The notes: generated by a model not told the origin, from the sequence alone. DNA of 64,000 nt from Chloracidobacterium sp. (GCA_016720705.1 JADKKB010000001.1:310001-374000), one strand, 5' to 3'. Positions 33,485 to 43,437 are shown, numbered from the stretch's first letter. A program made the numbers and translations.

Positions 33485-34813
33485 ATGATCCAGGCCACTA
33501 CAAATCGTATGATAAATAAAAGTTCTGCGGCTGATGCCGTAAGTTGTATAAAATCCGGTGATCGAGTCTTCATTCACGGAGTCGCTGCCGCTCCGTTGCA
33601 GTTGATCACGGCAATGACGGCACGGGCTGACGAGCTCCGTGACGTCGAGATCGTCCATCTGCACACAGAGGGAACCGCACCGTATGCGGAACCGCAATAC
33701 GAAGATAGTTTTCGAGTAAATGCGTTTTTTGTCGGGGCCAACGTCCGCAAGGCAGTCCAAGAAGGCCGCGGCGATTATGTGCCCGTGTTCCTCTCGGAGA
33801 TACCCGCATTGTTTCGCCGGGGAATTTTGCCGATCGATGTCGCTCTGATACATGTTTCACCGCCGGACAAGCACGGATTTTGCTCACTGGGCGTATCGGT
33901 CGACATCGCAAAAGCTGCGGTCGAAACCGCAAAGATCGTGGTCGCACAGATCAACCCCAAAATGCCGCGAACCATTGGCGATGCACTCGTCGATATTCGA
34001 AGTATTGACCATTTTGTGGAGGTGGACGACGACCTGCCGGAGGCAACTCCGCCGGCGATCACAGAAGTTGACCGTGCGATCGGCGAGCACATCGCCGGAA
34101 TGATCGAGAACGGGGCGACGCTGCAAATGGGTATCGGGTCGATCCCGAACGCCGTGCTTGCTTCGCTTAGAAACCACAAGCACCTCGGCATCCATACCGA
34201 AATGTTTTCAGACGGTCTGATCGACCTCGTGGAGTCCGGAGTGGTTACCGGAGAACATAAGATAAAGCATCCGGGCAAAATCGTTGCCGGGTTTGTGATG
34301 GGCACCAAGCGGCTTTACGATTTTGTCGATGATAATCCACAGGTATTAATGCTGGATATCGCATACGTCAATGACACTTCCGTCATCCGCCGCAACCCGA
34401 AGGTGACCGCGATTAACAGTGCTATCGAGGTGGACCTGACCGGTCAGGTTTGTGCCGATTCGATCGGAACGCGGCAATATTCCGGCGTTGGCGGCCAAAT
34501 GGATTTCATTCGGGGAGCATCATTATCGGAGGGAGGTTTGCCGATCATCGCCCTTCCGTCCACGACCAACCGGGGACAGAGCAAGATCGTACCGTTCTTA
34601 AAGGAAGGTGCGGGAGTCGTGACCACGCGTGCACACGCTCATTACATCGTGACGGAATACGGGATCGCGAATCTTTATGGTAAAAACTTGCGGCAGCGCG
34701 CGGCTGAGTTGGTCAAGATCTCACACCCGGATCACCGCGAGGTTCTGGATCGAGCGGTTTTTGAGCGTTTTCATTCGATAGCATCAGATCATTTGCATTT
34801 AACACAAGGTTAA
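33485..34813 (+). CDS. Acetyl-CoA hydrolase/transferase family protein
   Basis: 442 residues, family I-type CoA transferase resembling 4-hydroxybutyrate or acetate CoA-transferases. LIHVSPPDKHGFCSLGVSVD near 119, LQMGIGSIPNAVL near 218, GIHTEMFSDGLIDL near 237 (with the Glu that forms the CoA thioester) and VTEYGIANLYGKNLRQRA near 396 are family signatures. It moves CoA between short-chain acids. It stands before a thiolase and, 2 kb on, a 3-hydroxyacyl-CoA dehydrogenase, which points to acetate/acetoacetate/butyrate-type acids as substrates. An ATG at 33509 is an alternative start. Confidence 0.88.
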   Translation: MIQATTNRMINKSSAADAVSCIKSGDRVFIHGVAAAPLQLITAMTARADELRDVEIVHLHTEGTAPYAEPQYEDSFRVNAFFVGANVRKAVQEGRGDYVPVFLSEIPALFRRGILPIDVALIHVSPPDKHGFCSLGVSVDIAKAAVETAKIVVAQINPKMPRTIGDALVDIRSIDHFVEVDDDLPEATPPAITEVDRAIGEHIAGMIENGATLQMGIGSIPNAVLASLRNHKHLGIHTEMFSDGLIDLVESGVVTGEHKIKHPGKIVAGFVMGTKRLYDFVDDNPQVLMLDIAYVNDTSVIRRNPKVTAINSAIEVDLTGQVCADSIGTRQYSGVGGQMDFIRGASLSEGGLPIIALPSTTNRGQSKIVPFLKEGAGVVTTRAHAHYIVTEYGIANLYGKNLRQRAAELVKISHPDHREVLDRAVFERFHSIASDHLHLTQG

Positions 34814-34834
34814 TTTTAAGAGGAATATACGGAA

Positions 34835-36028
34835 ATGAGTAATTTAAGACAAGCAGTCATCATCAGCGCCGTTCGCACGCCGACCGGTAAGTTTCAGGGA
34901 GCATTGAAGGGAATGACCGCACCGGACCTCGGAGCTGTCGCTATCAAAGCAGCGGTGGAACGTGCGGGAATCGCGCCGACCGACGTTAACGAAGTAATAA
35001 TGGGATGCGTAGTGCAGGCCGGCATCGGACAGGCTCCCGCCCGTCAGGCCGCTCTGAAGGCCGGTCTTCCGCCGGAAACGTCGGCACTCACGATCAATAT
35101 GGTTTGCGGTTCCGGCCTGAGGGCGGTCGCTCTAGCGTCGCAGTCGGTGCAGCTTGGCGATGCCGAATACGTTGTCGCCGGCGGTATGGAATCGATGTCC
35201 AACATCCCATACGCGATGCCGGGAGCACGCGAAGGTTATCGAATGGGTAATCAGACTGTAACGGATCTGATGGTGATGGACGGGCTATGGTGTCCGTTTG
35301 AGAATTGGCATATGGGCAACACCGGTGAGGTCGTCGCGGAAAAGTACGATATCACGCGCGGCGAACAGGACGATTACGCCTACAATTCACACCGCAAAGC
35401 CGCTGAGGCTCAAGCAGCAGGGAAATTTAAGGACGAGATCGTGCCGGTCGAAATACCCCAGAAAAAAGGCGATCCGGTCATATTGGACTTTGACGAACCG
35501 GTAAGGCCCGAGACCACCGCGGAAAGTCTCGGCAAGTTGCGACCCGCATTTAAGAAGGACGGCGGTACCGTCACCGCCGGCAACGCTCCGGGCGTCAATG
35601 ACGGTGCGTCGGCCGTAGTGGTCACATCAGCCGAAAACGCCGCTAAACTCGGCATCGAACCGCTCGGTCGAGTGGTGGCGTGGGCATCGTCAGGGATCGA
35701 GCCTAAGCTGATAATGATGGCTCCGGTCCAGGGCGTTCTAAACGTACTCAAAAAGGCCAGTTGGGAGATGGGCGACGTCGATCTTTTTGAATTGAATGAA
35801 GCATTCTCCGTTCAGGCACTGGGTGTAATGAAGGAACTCGGACTCGACTTGAACAAGGTGAATGTCAACGGCGGCGCAGTTGCGCTCGGTCACGCGATCG
35901 GCAATTCCGGTTCGCGGATACTGACAACGTTGCTATATGAAATGAAGCGTAGCGGTGCAAAACGAGGTGTCGCGGCACTCTGCCTGGGCGGCGGCAACTC
36001 GGTCGCTATGGCCGTCGAACGCGACTAA
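34835..36028 (+). CDS. Acetyl-CoA C-acetyltransferase (thiolase)
   Basis: Condenses two acetyl-CoA to acetoacetyl-CoA or cleaves beta-ketoacyl-CoA. 397 residues; nucleophile Cys91 in MVCGSGLRAV, His353 in ALGHAIGNSGSR and Cys383 in ALCLGGG complete the triad. The GMESMSNIPY loop is typical of biosynthetic thiolases. AAGAGGAAT provides a ribosome site 11 bases before the ATG. It lies 21 bases after the CoA-transferase gene. Confidence 0.94.
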   Translation: MSNLRQAVIISAVRTPTGKFQGALKGMTAPDLGAVAIKAAVERAGIAPTDVNEVIMGCVVQAGIGQAPARQAALKAGLPPETSALTINMVCGSGLRAVALASQSVQLGDAEYVVAGGMESMSNIPYAMPGAREGYRMGNQTVTDLMVMDGLWCPFENWHMGNTGEVVAEKYDITRGEQDDYAYNSHRKAAEAQAAGKFKDEIVPVEIPQKKGDPVILDFDEPVRPETTAESLGKLRPAFKKDGGTVTAGNAPGVNDGASAVVVTSAENAAKLGIEPLGRVVAWASSGIEPKLIMMAPVQGVLNVLKKASWEMGDVDLFELNEAFSVQALGVMKELGLDLNKVNVNGGAVALGHAIGNSGSRILTTLLYEMKRSGAKRGVAALCLGGGNSVAMAVERD

Positions 36029-36099
36029 ATTATCTTGCAACCAATTGCGGGTCACCGGCGTAAATGGTGGTGTCGGAACGATATTTACGAGGTGTACTA

Positions 36100-36540
36100 A
36101 TGACGTCCAGAGAACACAACAGACTTATCGGCATTCTCCTAATGGCCCACGGCGGTCTTCAGGCGTTATCGATCGTGATGATATGCATCATTTACGCCGT
36201 GATCGGCTCAGCGATAATGGTCGGCGGCCGAGGCAATGATAGGATAGTCGGTGTATTCTTTATTGCAATGGTATTCGCAGTCGTAGTGGTTTCGTTGCTG
36301 TTTATTTTACCCCAATTGATAGGTGGTTATAAGATCTGGAAGGAAAAGCCCGGTGCGCGGAATTGGGGACTCGCCGGCAGCATTACATCGCTGCTTTCGT
36401 TTCCGTTCGGTACCGCGGTCGGTGTTTACGGACTCTGGTTTCTATTCGGCGAAGTGGGCAAGCATTTCTACCTTGGCGGCACGCCGCAGCAAATGATCAC
36501 TGCCGATCCGGAACCGCCTCCGCCTAATAGTTGGCAGTAA
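36100..36540 (+). CDS. Small membrane protein, four helices
   Basis: 146 residues from the ATG at 36100, which has GAGG seven bases upstream. Hydrophobic segments lie at about 8-35, 48-72, 85-105 and 103-120, followed by a short hydrophilic, Pro-rich tail. Not recognised; resembles generic DUF4064-like small membrane proteins. Placed between the thiolase and the hydroxyacyl-CoA dehydrogenase and closed by its own terminator. Confidence 0.65.
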   Translation: MTSREHNRLIGILLMAHGGLQALSIVMICIIYAVIGSAIMVGGRGNDRIVGVFFIAMVFAVVVVSLLFILPQLIGGYKIWKEKPGARNWGLAGSITSLLSFPFGTAVGVYGLWFLFGEVGKHFYLGGTPQQMITADPEPPPPNSWQ

Positions 36541-36562
36541 GGGACTTCGATCGATCAACATA

Positions 36563-36605
36563 ACGGGCGTTGCGGACATCTTAGTCCCGCCGCCCGTTTG
36601 TTTTG
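36563..36605 (+). terminator. Terminator after the small membrane protein gene
   Basis: ACGGGCG (36563-36569) pairs with CGCCCGT (36591-36597), with an inner GCGGAC/GTCCCGC stem, followed by TTGTTTT. Confidence 0.7.
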
Positions 36606-36673
36606 CCCTGTATCGGTGGTTTATTCTTATCAATGCAACGGCAATAATTTAGAAAACAAATATTTTTATTATT

Positions 36674-37525
36674 ATGAATGAATTAATTGGAGTTATCGGA
36701 GCCGGCACAATGGGCAACGGCATCGCACAAACTGCGGCAAGTGCCGGATTCGACGTTATTATATGCGACGTTTCAGCGGACTTTGTCGCCCGCGGCGTCG
36801 TGAATATCGGAAAGAGTCTCGATCGATTTGTTAAAAAAGAGACGATGACCGAGCAACAGAAGAATGAGGTCCTCGGGCGTATCAGTTCGACCATCGAGAT
36901 GGAAGACCTCACGAAATGCACTCTAATAATCGAGGCGGCAACGGAGAATTTCGATATTAAGCGGCAGATCTTTCAACGACTTGACTCAATCTGTCCACCT
37001 GAGACTATCCTGGCGTCAAACACGTCGTCGATCTCGATCACGAAGATCGCCGGAGTTATGTCGCGGCCGGAAAAGGTGATCGGAATGCACTTTTTCAATC
37101 CGGTTCCGCTTATGAAGCTAGTCGAGGTTATCCGTGGTATCGCGACAAGTGACGACACATACGCAAAAGTTAAGGAAATCTCCGAAAAGCTCGGCAAGGT
37201 GCCGGTCGAGTGTAATGATTCGCCGGGTTTTATATCTAACCGCGTGCTGATGCCGATGATCAACGAAGCTATCTTTGCACTATACGAGGGCGTCGCAACT
37301 GCCGAGTCGATCGACGAGATAATGAAACTAGGGATGAATCACCCAATGGGACCGCTGACGCTGGCGGATTTTATCGGGCTGGACGTCTGTCTCGCAATTC
37401 TAAACGTGTTGCACGAGGGTCTTGGCGATCCGAAATACCGTCCGTGCCCACTGCTGAAAAAGTACGTCGATGCCGGCTGGCACGGCCGAAAGAGCGGAAA
37501 GGGCTTCTTCGATTACGCAAAGTAG
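36674..37525 (+). CDS. 3-hydroxybutyryl-CoA dehydrogenase
   Basis: NAD(P)-dependent reduction of acetoacetyl-CoA (or reverse). 283 residues; Rossmann motif IGVIGAGTMGNGIAQ starts near residue 5, LIIEAATENFDIK near 80, SNTSSISITKI near 117, and HFFNPVPLMKLVEVIRG near 139 contains the catalytic His; Glu follows in the same motif. The C-terminal domain has FISNRVLMPMINEA and DFIGLD. With the thiolase and CoA-transferase it gives a C4 acyl-CoA route; crotonase and acyl-CoA dehydrogenase are not in the window. Confidence 0.93.
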   Translation: MNELIGVIGAGTMGNGIAQTAASAGFDVIICDVSADFVARGVVNIGKSLDRFVKKETMTEQQKNEVLGRISSTIEMEDLTKCTLIIEAATENFDIKRQIFQRLDSICPPETILASNTSSISITKIAGVMSRPEKVIGMHFFNPVPLMKLVEVIRGIATSDDTYAKVKEISEKLGKVPVECNDSPGFISNRVLMPMINEAIFALYEGVATAESIDEIMKLGMNHPMGPLTLADFIGLDVCLAILNVLHEGLGDPKYRPCPLLKKYVDAGWHGRKSGKGFFDYAK

Positions 37526-37658
37526 TTCGAAGCCCATTTGGTGTCAAAACATCTCATTTTAAGCCTTGGCAACGGTTGCACCTAGGTCTCAGCGGCGGAT
37601 TGTAACATTTGGTCCGTTGATATCGTAATATACGGTTGGCCTCATCGAGGAAATGCTT

Positions 37659-39002
37659 ATGAAACGGTTAAATACTCTATTCTTGCTTTCGGCGATCGTG
37701 TTGACGTTGGCAATTGCCGGTTTGGCACAGGTCAAGGTTGCCCCGCTGAATATCAAGGAGCGGACATTGGCAAACGGGCTAAAGGTCGTTTACCTGCAAG
37801 ATAACACATCGCCCACTGTCGCCATTCACGTCTGGTATAACGTGGGTGGAAAGAATGATCCTCAAGGCAAATCGGGATTTGCACATATGTTCGAGCATAT
37901 GATGTTCAAATCGACCAAGAATATGCCGAATGAGAAGATGGATCGCCTGACCGAAGATGTTGGCGGATTTAACAATGCATCGACCTGGGACGATTTCACA
38001 AATTTCTATGAGGTCGTGCCGTCGAACTATCTAGAAACACTGCTTTGGGCCGAAAGCGACCGGATGGTCAATCTCAACGTTGATGACGCGAATTTTAATT
38101 CCGAGCGCGACGTCGTCAAAGAGGAATACCGTCAGAGTGTGCTTGCCCAACCCTACGGGCAATTCTACGAGTATATCTCGAGCCTTTCATACACCACGCA
38201 CCCTTACAAACGTGGCGTCATCGGCGATCTGGCACAACTAAATGCAGCGACACCCGCCGACGCTAAAGTCTTTTATGACACCTATTACCGCCCCGACAAT
38301 GCATTTCTCATCGTCGTTGGTGATTTCGAACAGGCCCAATTCGACGCGTGGACTGATAAATACTTTGGTCGTATAAGACGTCCTGATGCGTCGATCCCGA
38401 GAGTTACGGTCACCGAACCTGCTCGTGAAAAAGAAGTTCGTTATCAGAAGACTGCACCGAATGTGCCATTTCCGGCAGTAGCGATCACATATCTCGGGCC
38501 ATCGTCCGACAGCAGTGATCTTCCGGCACTCGAGGTGGCCGAAAAGATACTATCTCAGGGAGAGAGTTCGCGATTGTACGACAACTTGGTTTACAAACAA
38601 CAGATAGCTCAAGAAGCGTCCTTCACTATCGACAATAAGGTCGATGGCGGGCTTCTATACTTTTCGGCGATCGCATCGGAGGGCAATACTGCCAAAGCAC
38701 TCGAAACGTCGTTGCTGGCACAGTTGACGTTAATACAGACACGCGGTGTTACTGCCAATGAACTGGCAAAGGCCAAGAATCAACTCGTCGCCGGGGCCAT
38801 TCGCGGTCGCGAGGACAACGACAGCAAAGCCATCGCAATAGAACGAGCCATTGCGTACCGTCACGACCCAATGGCCGTAAATTCCGCTGTTCAGGAACTG
38901 CAGGCCGTGACCGCGGCGGACGTCCAGCGTGTAATGAGAAAATACTTCAAAGCGAATAACCGCGTGGTGATCTATTACACGAACGACGGAGGTGCAAAAT
39001 AA
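37659..39002 (+). CDS. Secreted M16 zinc peptidase (active subunit)
   Basis: 447 residues from the ATG at 37659, whose GAGGA is at correct distance; an ATG two codons earlier is too close. Signal peptide to about GLAQ. The inverted zinc motif HMFEH (His76, Glu79, His80) with a downstream Glu in ERDVVKEEYRQ marks an active pitrilysin/processing-peptidase subunit; the second M16 domain begins near 200. Its stop overlaps the next start (TAATG), so the two subunits are coupled and probably form a periplasmic heterodimer degrading peptides. Confidence 0.9.
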   Translation: MKRLNTLFLLSAIVLTLAIAGLAQVKVAPLNIKERTLANGLKVVYLQDNTSPTVAIHVWYNVGGKNDPQGKSGFAHMFEHMMFKSTKNMPNEKMDRLTEDVGGFNNASTWDDFTNFYEVVPSNYLETLLWAESDRMVNLNVDDANFNSERDVVKEEYRQSVLAQPYGQFYEYISSLSYTTHPYKRGVIGDLAQLNAATPADAKVFYDTYYRPDNAFLIVVGDFEQAQFDAWTDKYFGRIRRPDASIPRVTVTEPAREKEVRYQKTAPNVPFPAVAITYLGPSSDSSDLPALEVAEKILSQGESSRLYDNLVYKQQIAQEASFTIDNKVDGGLLYFSAIASEGNTAKALETSLLAQLTLIQTRGVTANELAKAKNQLVAGAIRGREDNDSKAIAIERAIAYRHDPMAVNSAVQELQAVTAADVQRVMRKYFKANNRVVIYYTNDGGAK

Positions 39003-40513
39003 TGAAAATGACTCTTCTCATAACACTGTGTGTGCTCTGTGCCTCCGTGGTGAACGTCCCGGCCCAGGACACGCCACCGCCGCCTTCTGCACCGCGTTCC
39101 GCCGTGATCCCAAAGATCCACGAGAAACGCCTGGCGAACGGCCTGACGGTAGCGGTCGTCGAACGAAAGGGAGTTTCGCTCGTCTCCGTCGAGTTAATGG
39201 TCGATACCGGCATCACCTATGAAACCATTGCGACGTCGGGGCTTACGCGGATGTCAATGAATCTCCTCACCCGCGGCACCAAGTCCCGAACGGCGTCGCA
39301 GATCTCGAATGAGATCGAATTTATCGGGGGAGAGATCAACACGGGAGTTGGGCTCGATTGGGCGAACCTCAGTATCGAGGTCACCTCCGACAAGATATCA
39401 AAGGGACTTACGTTAATGTCGGACGTCGCCCTCAACCCGACGTTTCCGGTCAAGGAACTTGATCTCATCAAAAAGCAGTCGATCGACGAACTGACATTCA
39501 ATCTCAAACAGCCAAGCTTTTTGTCCAACTACGTCGCGACAGCTTTTTCTTTCAATGGCTTTCCCGCGAGCGGCACTTTGTCGAGCATCGGATCAATTAA
39601 GCGAGCTCAAATACTAGAGTTTTACCATCACGCATTTCAGCCGGACAGAGCGACCCTGGTCTTTGTTGGCGACATCGACGCCGAGACGGCATTTGCACAA
39701 GCGAATGCGATGTTCGGCAAATGGGCCAACCGACCGGCAAAAGCGACGGGTCCGATTACAACAATTACCGAGTCCATAGCGTCCGGAAATGAGAGAGCCC
39801 GCAGTGACCGTGAGCAACCGCTATTGAAACGCATCCTCGTGATCGATCTGCCGAAGTCGGGCCAGGCATCCGTATCGTTTGCCAAAGCCATCGAAAGGGC
39901 CGGCCGTATCGTTTGGGATGAAAATCGTAATCAAGGCATAACCGGCAAATACTATTTCCCCGGGATCGTGCTCAACAGCGTGCTTGGCGGTGGGTATTCA
40001 TCTCGATTGAATATGGAGATCCGTATTAAACGCGGGCTGAGTTACGGTGCCGGCAGTTCATTTACGTGGCGGGCGTACGACGCAAGATTTTCGACCAATG
40101 CTCAGACGAAGAACGAGTCCGTGCCCGAAGTTGCGAGCCTGACGCTGGATGCGATTCGGGACCTTTCCGAAAATAAGATCGCGGAAAGTGAGCTAGAGCC
40201 GCGCAAGGCCGTGTTGATAGGTAGTTTTGGCCGAATGCTGGAAACTAATGGCGGACTGATGGGGGCGGTGCTCGACCTATATTCAAATTCGCTGCCGGCC
40301 AGCTCGCTTAACGCGTATCTTGGAAACGTTCAGGCGGTTGACGCCGCGAAGGTAATGGATTTCGCCAGCCAAAAACTCAGTGGCGGCGATATCATAATCG
40401 TCGGCGACTATTCGATCTTCAAGGATGATCTTGCAAAGCGATTTCCGGGTATCACGGTACAAGTCGTCAAGGCAGCCGATCTAGATCTGACCAAAAGGAA
40501 CCTGCATAAGTAG
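39002..40513 (+). CDS. M16-family protein lacking the zinc site (partner subunit)
   Basis: 503 residues with a signal peptide ending near PAQD and a Pro-rich linker. It has the M16 fold (HEKRLANGLTVAVVERKG, and the C-terminal GGGYSSRLNMEIRIKRGLSYG with the conserved R/Y pair that binds substrate ends), but at the HxxEH position it reads TRMSMNLLTRG, with no zinc ligands. This matches the two-subunit M16 arrangement in which one partner is catalytic and the other supplies the R/Y motif. Translationally coupled to the preceding gene. Confidence 0.88.
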   Translation: MKMTLLITLCVLCASVVNVPAQDTPPPPSAPRSAVIPKIHEKRLANGLTVAVVERKGVSLVSVELMVDTGITYETIATSGLTRMSMNLLTRGTKSRTASQISNEIEFIGGEINTGVGLDWANLSIEVTSDKISKGLTLMSDVALNPTFPVKELDLIKKQSIDELTFNLKQPSFLSNYVATAFSFNGFPASGTLSSIGSIKRAQILEFYHHAFQPDRATLVFVGDIDAETAFAQANAMFGKWANRPAKATGPITTITESIASGNERARSDREQPLLKRILVIDLPKSGQASVSFAKAIERAGRIVWDENRNQGITGKYYFPGIVLNSVLGGGYSSRLNMEIRIKRGLSYGAGSSFTWRAYDARFSTNAQTKNESVPEVASLTLDAIRDLSENKIAESELEPRKAVLIGSFGRMLETNGGLMGAVLDLYSNSLPASSLNAYLGNVQAVDAAKVMDFASQKLSGGDIIIVGDYSIFKDDLAKRFPGITVQVVKAADLDLTKRNLHK

Positions 40514-40607
40514 GACAATTTATTTGAACTGCGAAAGACACACAGAGGACGAATTGCTCATAGGACGGTTGTTCGCCTAACGTGTTTTTCGCAGGCTTTT
40601 GTTTCCA

Positions 40608-42362
40608 ATGCACAAGAATTTGCGTTCATTCATCGAACTGCTGCGGCGTGAAAACGAGATCATCGAAGTTTCGGCAGAGGTAGACCCGTATCTTGAAATT
40701 GCCGAGATCCATCGTCGTGTGATCGACGAACACGGGAAAGCCTTGCTTTTCACCAATGTTAAAGGTTCGAAGTTTCCGGTCGTTACGAATCTATTTGGCA
40801 CAAAACGGCGTATCGACCTGGCGTTTGGCCCAAAGCCTCTCGATTTTGTAAAACGAGCGGTTCACGCAGCGGAAACGCTGATCCCGCCAAAACTTGGTAA
40901 GCTCTGGGAGTTTCGCGACCTGGCCGTAAGGGCGGCAAAGCTTGGAACAAAGTCTGTTCGTAACGCTCCGGTTCTTGACGCACGGCAACCGGCGGTCGAT
41001 CTCGAACAACTTCCGCTCTTGCAGCTCTGGCACGAAGACGGCGGTCATTTCGTCACCCTCCCGCTTGTTTATACCGAGAGTCCCGTCGATAAAAAGCCAA
41101 ATCTCGGTATGTATCGCATCCAGCGTTACGACAAATCCACCACAGGAATGCACTGGCAGATCGGCAAAGGCGGCGGCTTTCATTATTATGAGGCCGAGCA
41201 GAGGAACGAATCGCTGCCTGTCACGATTTTCGTCGGTGGTCCGCCTGCACTGATATTGTCGGCGATCGCACCTTTGCCCGAGGGTCTGCCCGAGCTAATG
41301 CTCGCATCGCTGCTGGCGGACGGCAAGATAGCGACTGCCGCCAATCCGCTCGGCGCCGACCGGCACCGTCTGATCGCCGAGGCCGAATTTGCGATCTGCG
41401 GAGCGGTGGCACCGCACGAGCGGCGGCCCGAAGGGCCATTTGGTGACCATTACGGCTATTACTCGTTAGTGCACGATTATCCGGTGTTTCGTGCTGACGC
41501 CGTTTTTCACCGAAAGGACGCGATCTATCCGGCTACCGTCGTGGGCAAACCTCGGCAGGAAGATTTCTTTATCGGCGATTATCTGCAGGAATTGCTATCA
41601 CCGCTATTCCCGCTTGTGATGCCGGCCGTTCGTGATCTGTGGAGCTATGGCGAGACCGGATTTCACTCTCTGGCGGCGGCGGTCGTGCGTGAGCGGTATG
41701 GCCGTGAGGCTCTATCGGCAGGATTTCGGATCCTCGGCGAAGGGCAACTAACGCTGACCAAGTTTCTGCTTTTGACGGACAAACCTCAGGATCTACGAGA
41801 TTTCCGAACTCTGTTTGAGTACATCCTCGCGCGTGCTGATTGGCACCGCGATCTGTTTGTTTTCAGTCAGACGGCGTTTGACACCCTCGATTATGCAAGC
41901 GGGAAGGTCAATTTCGGTAGCAAAGCAATGCTGATCGGTACGGGTGAAGCAAAAAGGGAACTGATCCGTGAATTTCGCGGTGATCTGCCCGACGGCATTT
42001 CCGCGGCCGAACCCTTCTGCGGCGGATGTCTGGTTGTCGAGGGTTGCTCATACGAAAGTGATAAAACTCTTGCGGAACGTGTCGCGAAATGCGGCAAATT
42101 TGACGAATGGCAGATGGTGATCTTACACGACGATGTCGCTTTTGCCCGCTCAACTGAAAAGTTTCTCTGGGCCACGTGGACGCGGTTTGACCCCGCATCG
42201 GATATTTACGCCCGCGAGGTAACGCTGCAGAATAATCACATCGGCTACGGCGGCCCGATCGTGATCGACGCCCGAATGAAACCGTGGTATCCGGACGTCG
42301 TCGAACCGCGTGAGGACATCGTAGAACTCGTCGATCGCCGCTGGGGCGAATATTTCTCCTGA
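40608..42362 (+). CDS. UbiD-family decarboxylase
   Basis: 584 residues from the ATG at 40608 (a TTG at 40599 is also in frame). UbiD enzymes use prenylated FMN to decarboxylate aromatic or unsaturated acids. Family features include MHKNLRSFIELLRRENE at the start, MYRIQRYDKSTTGMHWQIGKGGG near 165 (substrate and metal region), the EGPFGDHYGYY signature near 275 and HRKDAIYPATVVGKP near 303. It could be the 3-polyprenyl-4-hydroxybenzoate or a menaquinone-pathway decarboxylase; no UbiX flavin prenyltransferase is beside it. Confidence 0.87.
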   Translation: MHKNLRSFIELLRRENEIIEVSAEVDPYLEIAEIHRRVIDEHGKALLFTNVKGSKFPVVTNLFGTKRRIDLAFGPKPLDFVKRAVHAAETLIPPKLGKLWEFRDLAVRAAKLGTKSVRNAPVLDARQPAVDLEQLPLLQLWHEDGGHFVTLPLVYTESPVDKKPNLGMYRIQRYDKSTTGMHWQIGKGGGFHYYEAEQRNESLPVTIFVGGPPALILSAIAPLPEGLPELMLASLLADGKIATAANPLGADRHRLIAEAEFAICGAVAPHERRPEGPFGDHYGYYSLVHDYPVFRADAVFHRKDAIYPATVVGKPRQEDFFIGDYLQELLSPLFPLVMPAVRDLWSYGETGFHSLAAAVVRERYGREALSAGFRILGEGQLTLTKFLLLTDKPQDLRDFRTLFEYILARADWHRDLFVFSQTAFDTLDYASGKVNFGSKAMLIGTGEAKRELIREFRGDLPDGISAAEPFCGGCLVVEGCSYESDKTLAERVAKCGKFDEWQMVILHDDVAFARSTEKFLWATWTRFDPASDIYAREVTLQNNHIGYGGPIVIDARMKPWYPDVVEPREDIVELVDRRWGEYFS

Positions 42363-42387
42363 TAACATCGGTTCGTGGTCGCTCGAT

Positions 42388-43290
42388 ATGAAAAGTCAGG
42401 CCCGAAAATGGTCATACCTCGTCCTTGCGGCATTCGTCGTTTCCCTTGGTATGCTCGGATATGCATATTTCATCGAACCGCGTAGGCTGGTCGTCAATCA
42501 ATTTGAGGTGAAGGTCAAAGACTGGAACTCAGGGTTTGAAGGCTTTCGAGTGGTTGCGATATCGGACATTCACAGCGGTTCAAACGGGGTTGACGAGGCA
42601 AAGATCCGGCGAGTGGTCGAGGCGGCAAACGCCCAAGACCCCGATATTATAGTTCTCCTCGGCGACTACATCTCCGAGTCCGGCGGCCAAGACGAACTCG
42701 GCCGGCCTAATCTGCGGATGCCGCTCGACACGATTGCCGACAACCTAGCCGGGATGAAGGCGAAATACGGCGTGTATGTCGTGATGGGCAATCACGATGA
42801 CAATTACGGATCGCAACCCATCAAGGCCGCCCTTGCTCGGACCGGATACAAGATCCTTGACGGGGAAGTCGCCGTGATCGAAAAGAACGGCAAAAAGCTA
42901 AGAATTCTGGGCTTGCGTGACCATTTGAGCATCGGTATCTGGAAAGTTTACTCGGCAAATGCAAAAGCCCTGCTCGCCCCGACCGAAGATCAGGGTGACG
43001 TACTTGTCTTACAGCACAGTCCGGACATCGCTCCGATCATAAACGGCGAAGATCCTATCTCAAAGAACCTTAAGCTTATGCTCGCGGGGCACACACACGG
43101 CGGTCAGATCCGTTTGCCGATACTCGGGCGTCCGATCGTACCATCGAGCTACGGTCAGAGCCTTGCTGCGGGACACGTGAAGCACAGCGGCCTCGATATC
43201 TTTGTCACGACAGGCGTTGGCGAGAGCATCTTGCCATTCAGATTTATGGTACCGCCGGAGATCGCAGTGCTGACGATCGGTGCGGAATGA
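42388..43290 (+). CDS. Membrane-anchored metallophosphoesterase, YkuE-like
   Basis: 300 residues. A membrane helix at about 8-28 anchors a calcineurin-like domain with VVAISDIHSGS near 54, LLGDYIS near 88, MGNHDDNYG near 130 and GHTHGGQIRLP near 232, all five metal-binding motifs. Relatives hydrolyse UDP-diacylglucosamine or other phosphodiesters at the membrane face. It starts 25 bases after the UbiD-family gene. Confidence 0.85.
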   Translation: MKSQARKWSYLVLAAFVVSLGMLGYAYFIEPRRLVVNQFEVKVKDWNSGFEGFRVVAISDIHSGSNGVDEAKIRRVVEAANAQDPDIIVLLGDYISESGGQDELGRPNLRMPLDTIADNLAGMKAKYGVYVVMGNHDDNYGSQPIKAALARTGYKILDGEVAVIEKNGKKLRILGLRDHLSIGIWKVYSANAKALLAPTEDQGDVLVLQHSPDIAPIINGEDPISKNLKLMLAGHTHGGQIRLPILGRPIVPSSYGQSLAAGHVKHSGLDIFVTTGVGESILPFRFMVPPEIAVLTIGAE

Positions 43291-43303
43291 TCCCTCGGCC
43301 GAC

Positions 43304-43348
43304 CGGCGAAAACGAAAATAGGCAGATGATACGTCTCATCTGCCTATT
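43304..43348 (-). terminator. Hairpin between convergent genes
   Basis: AATAGGCAGATGA (43317-43329) and TCATCTGCCTATT (43336-43348) are perfectly complementary over 13 bp with a 6-base loop. On the minus strand it is followed by TTTTCGTTTTC, so it mainly ends the phosphodiesterase transcript. Confidence 0.75.
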
Positions 43349-43437
43349 CGCTCGTTCCGCGTCAGCGAACCGTAGAAACTCTTATCCCCCGACCGCCGAG
43401 TGATAGCCGACCTTCGGGCCGGTCTCGATACTCCGAA

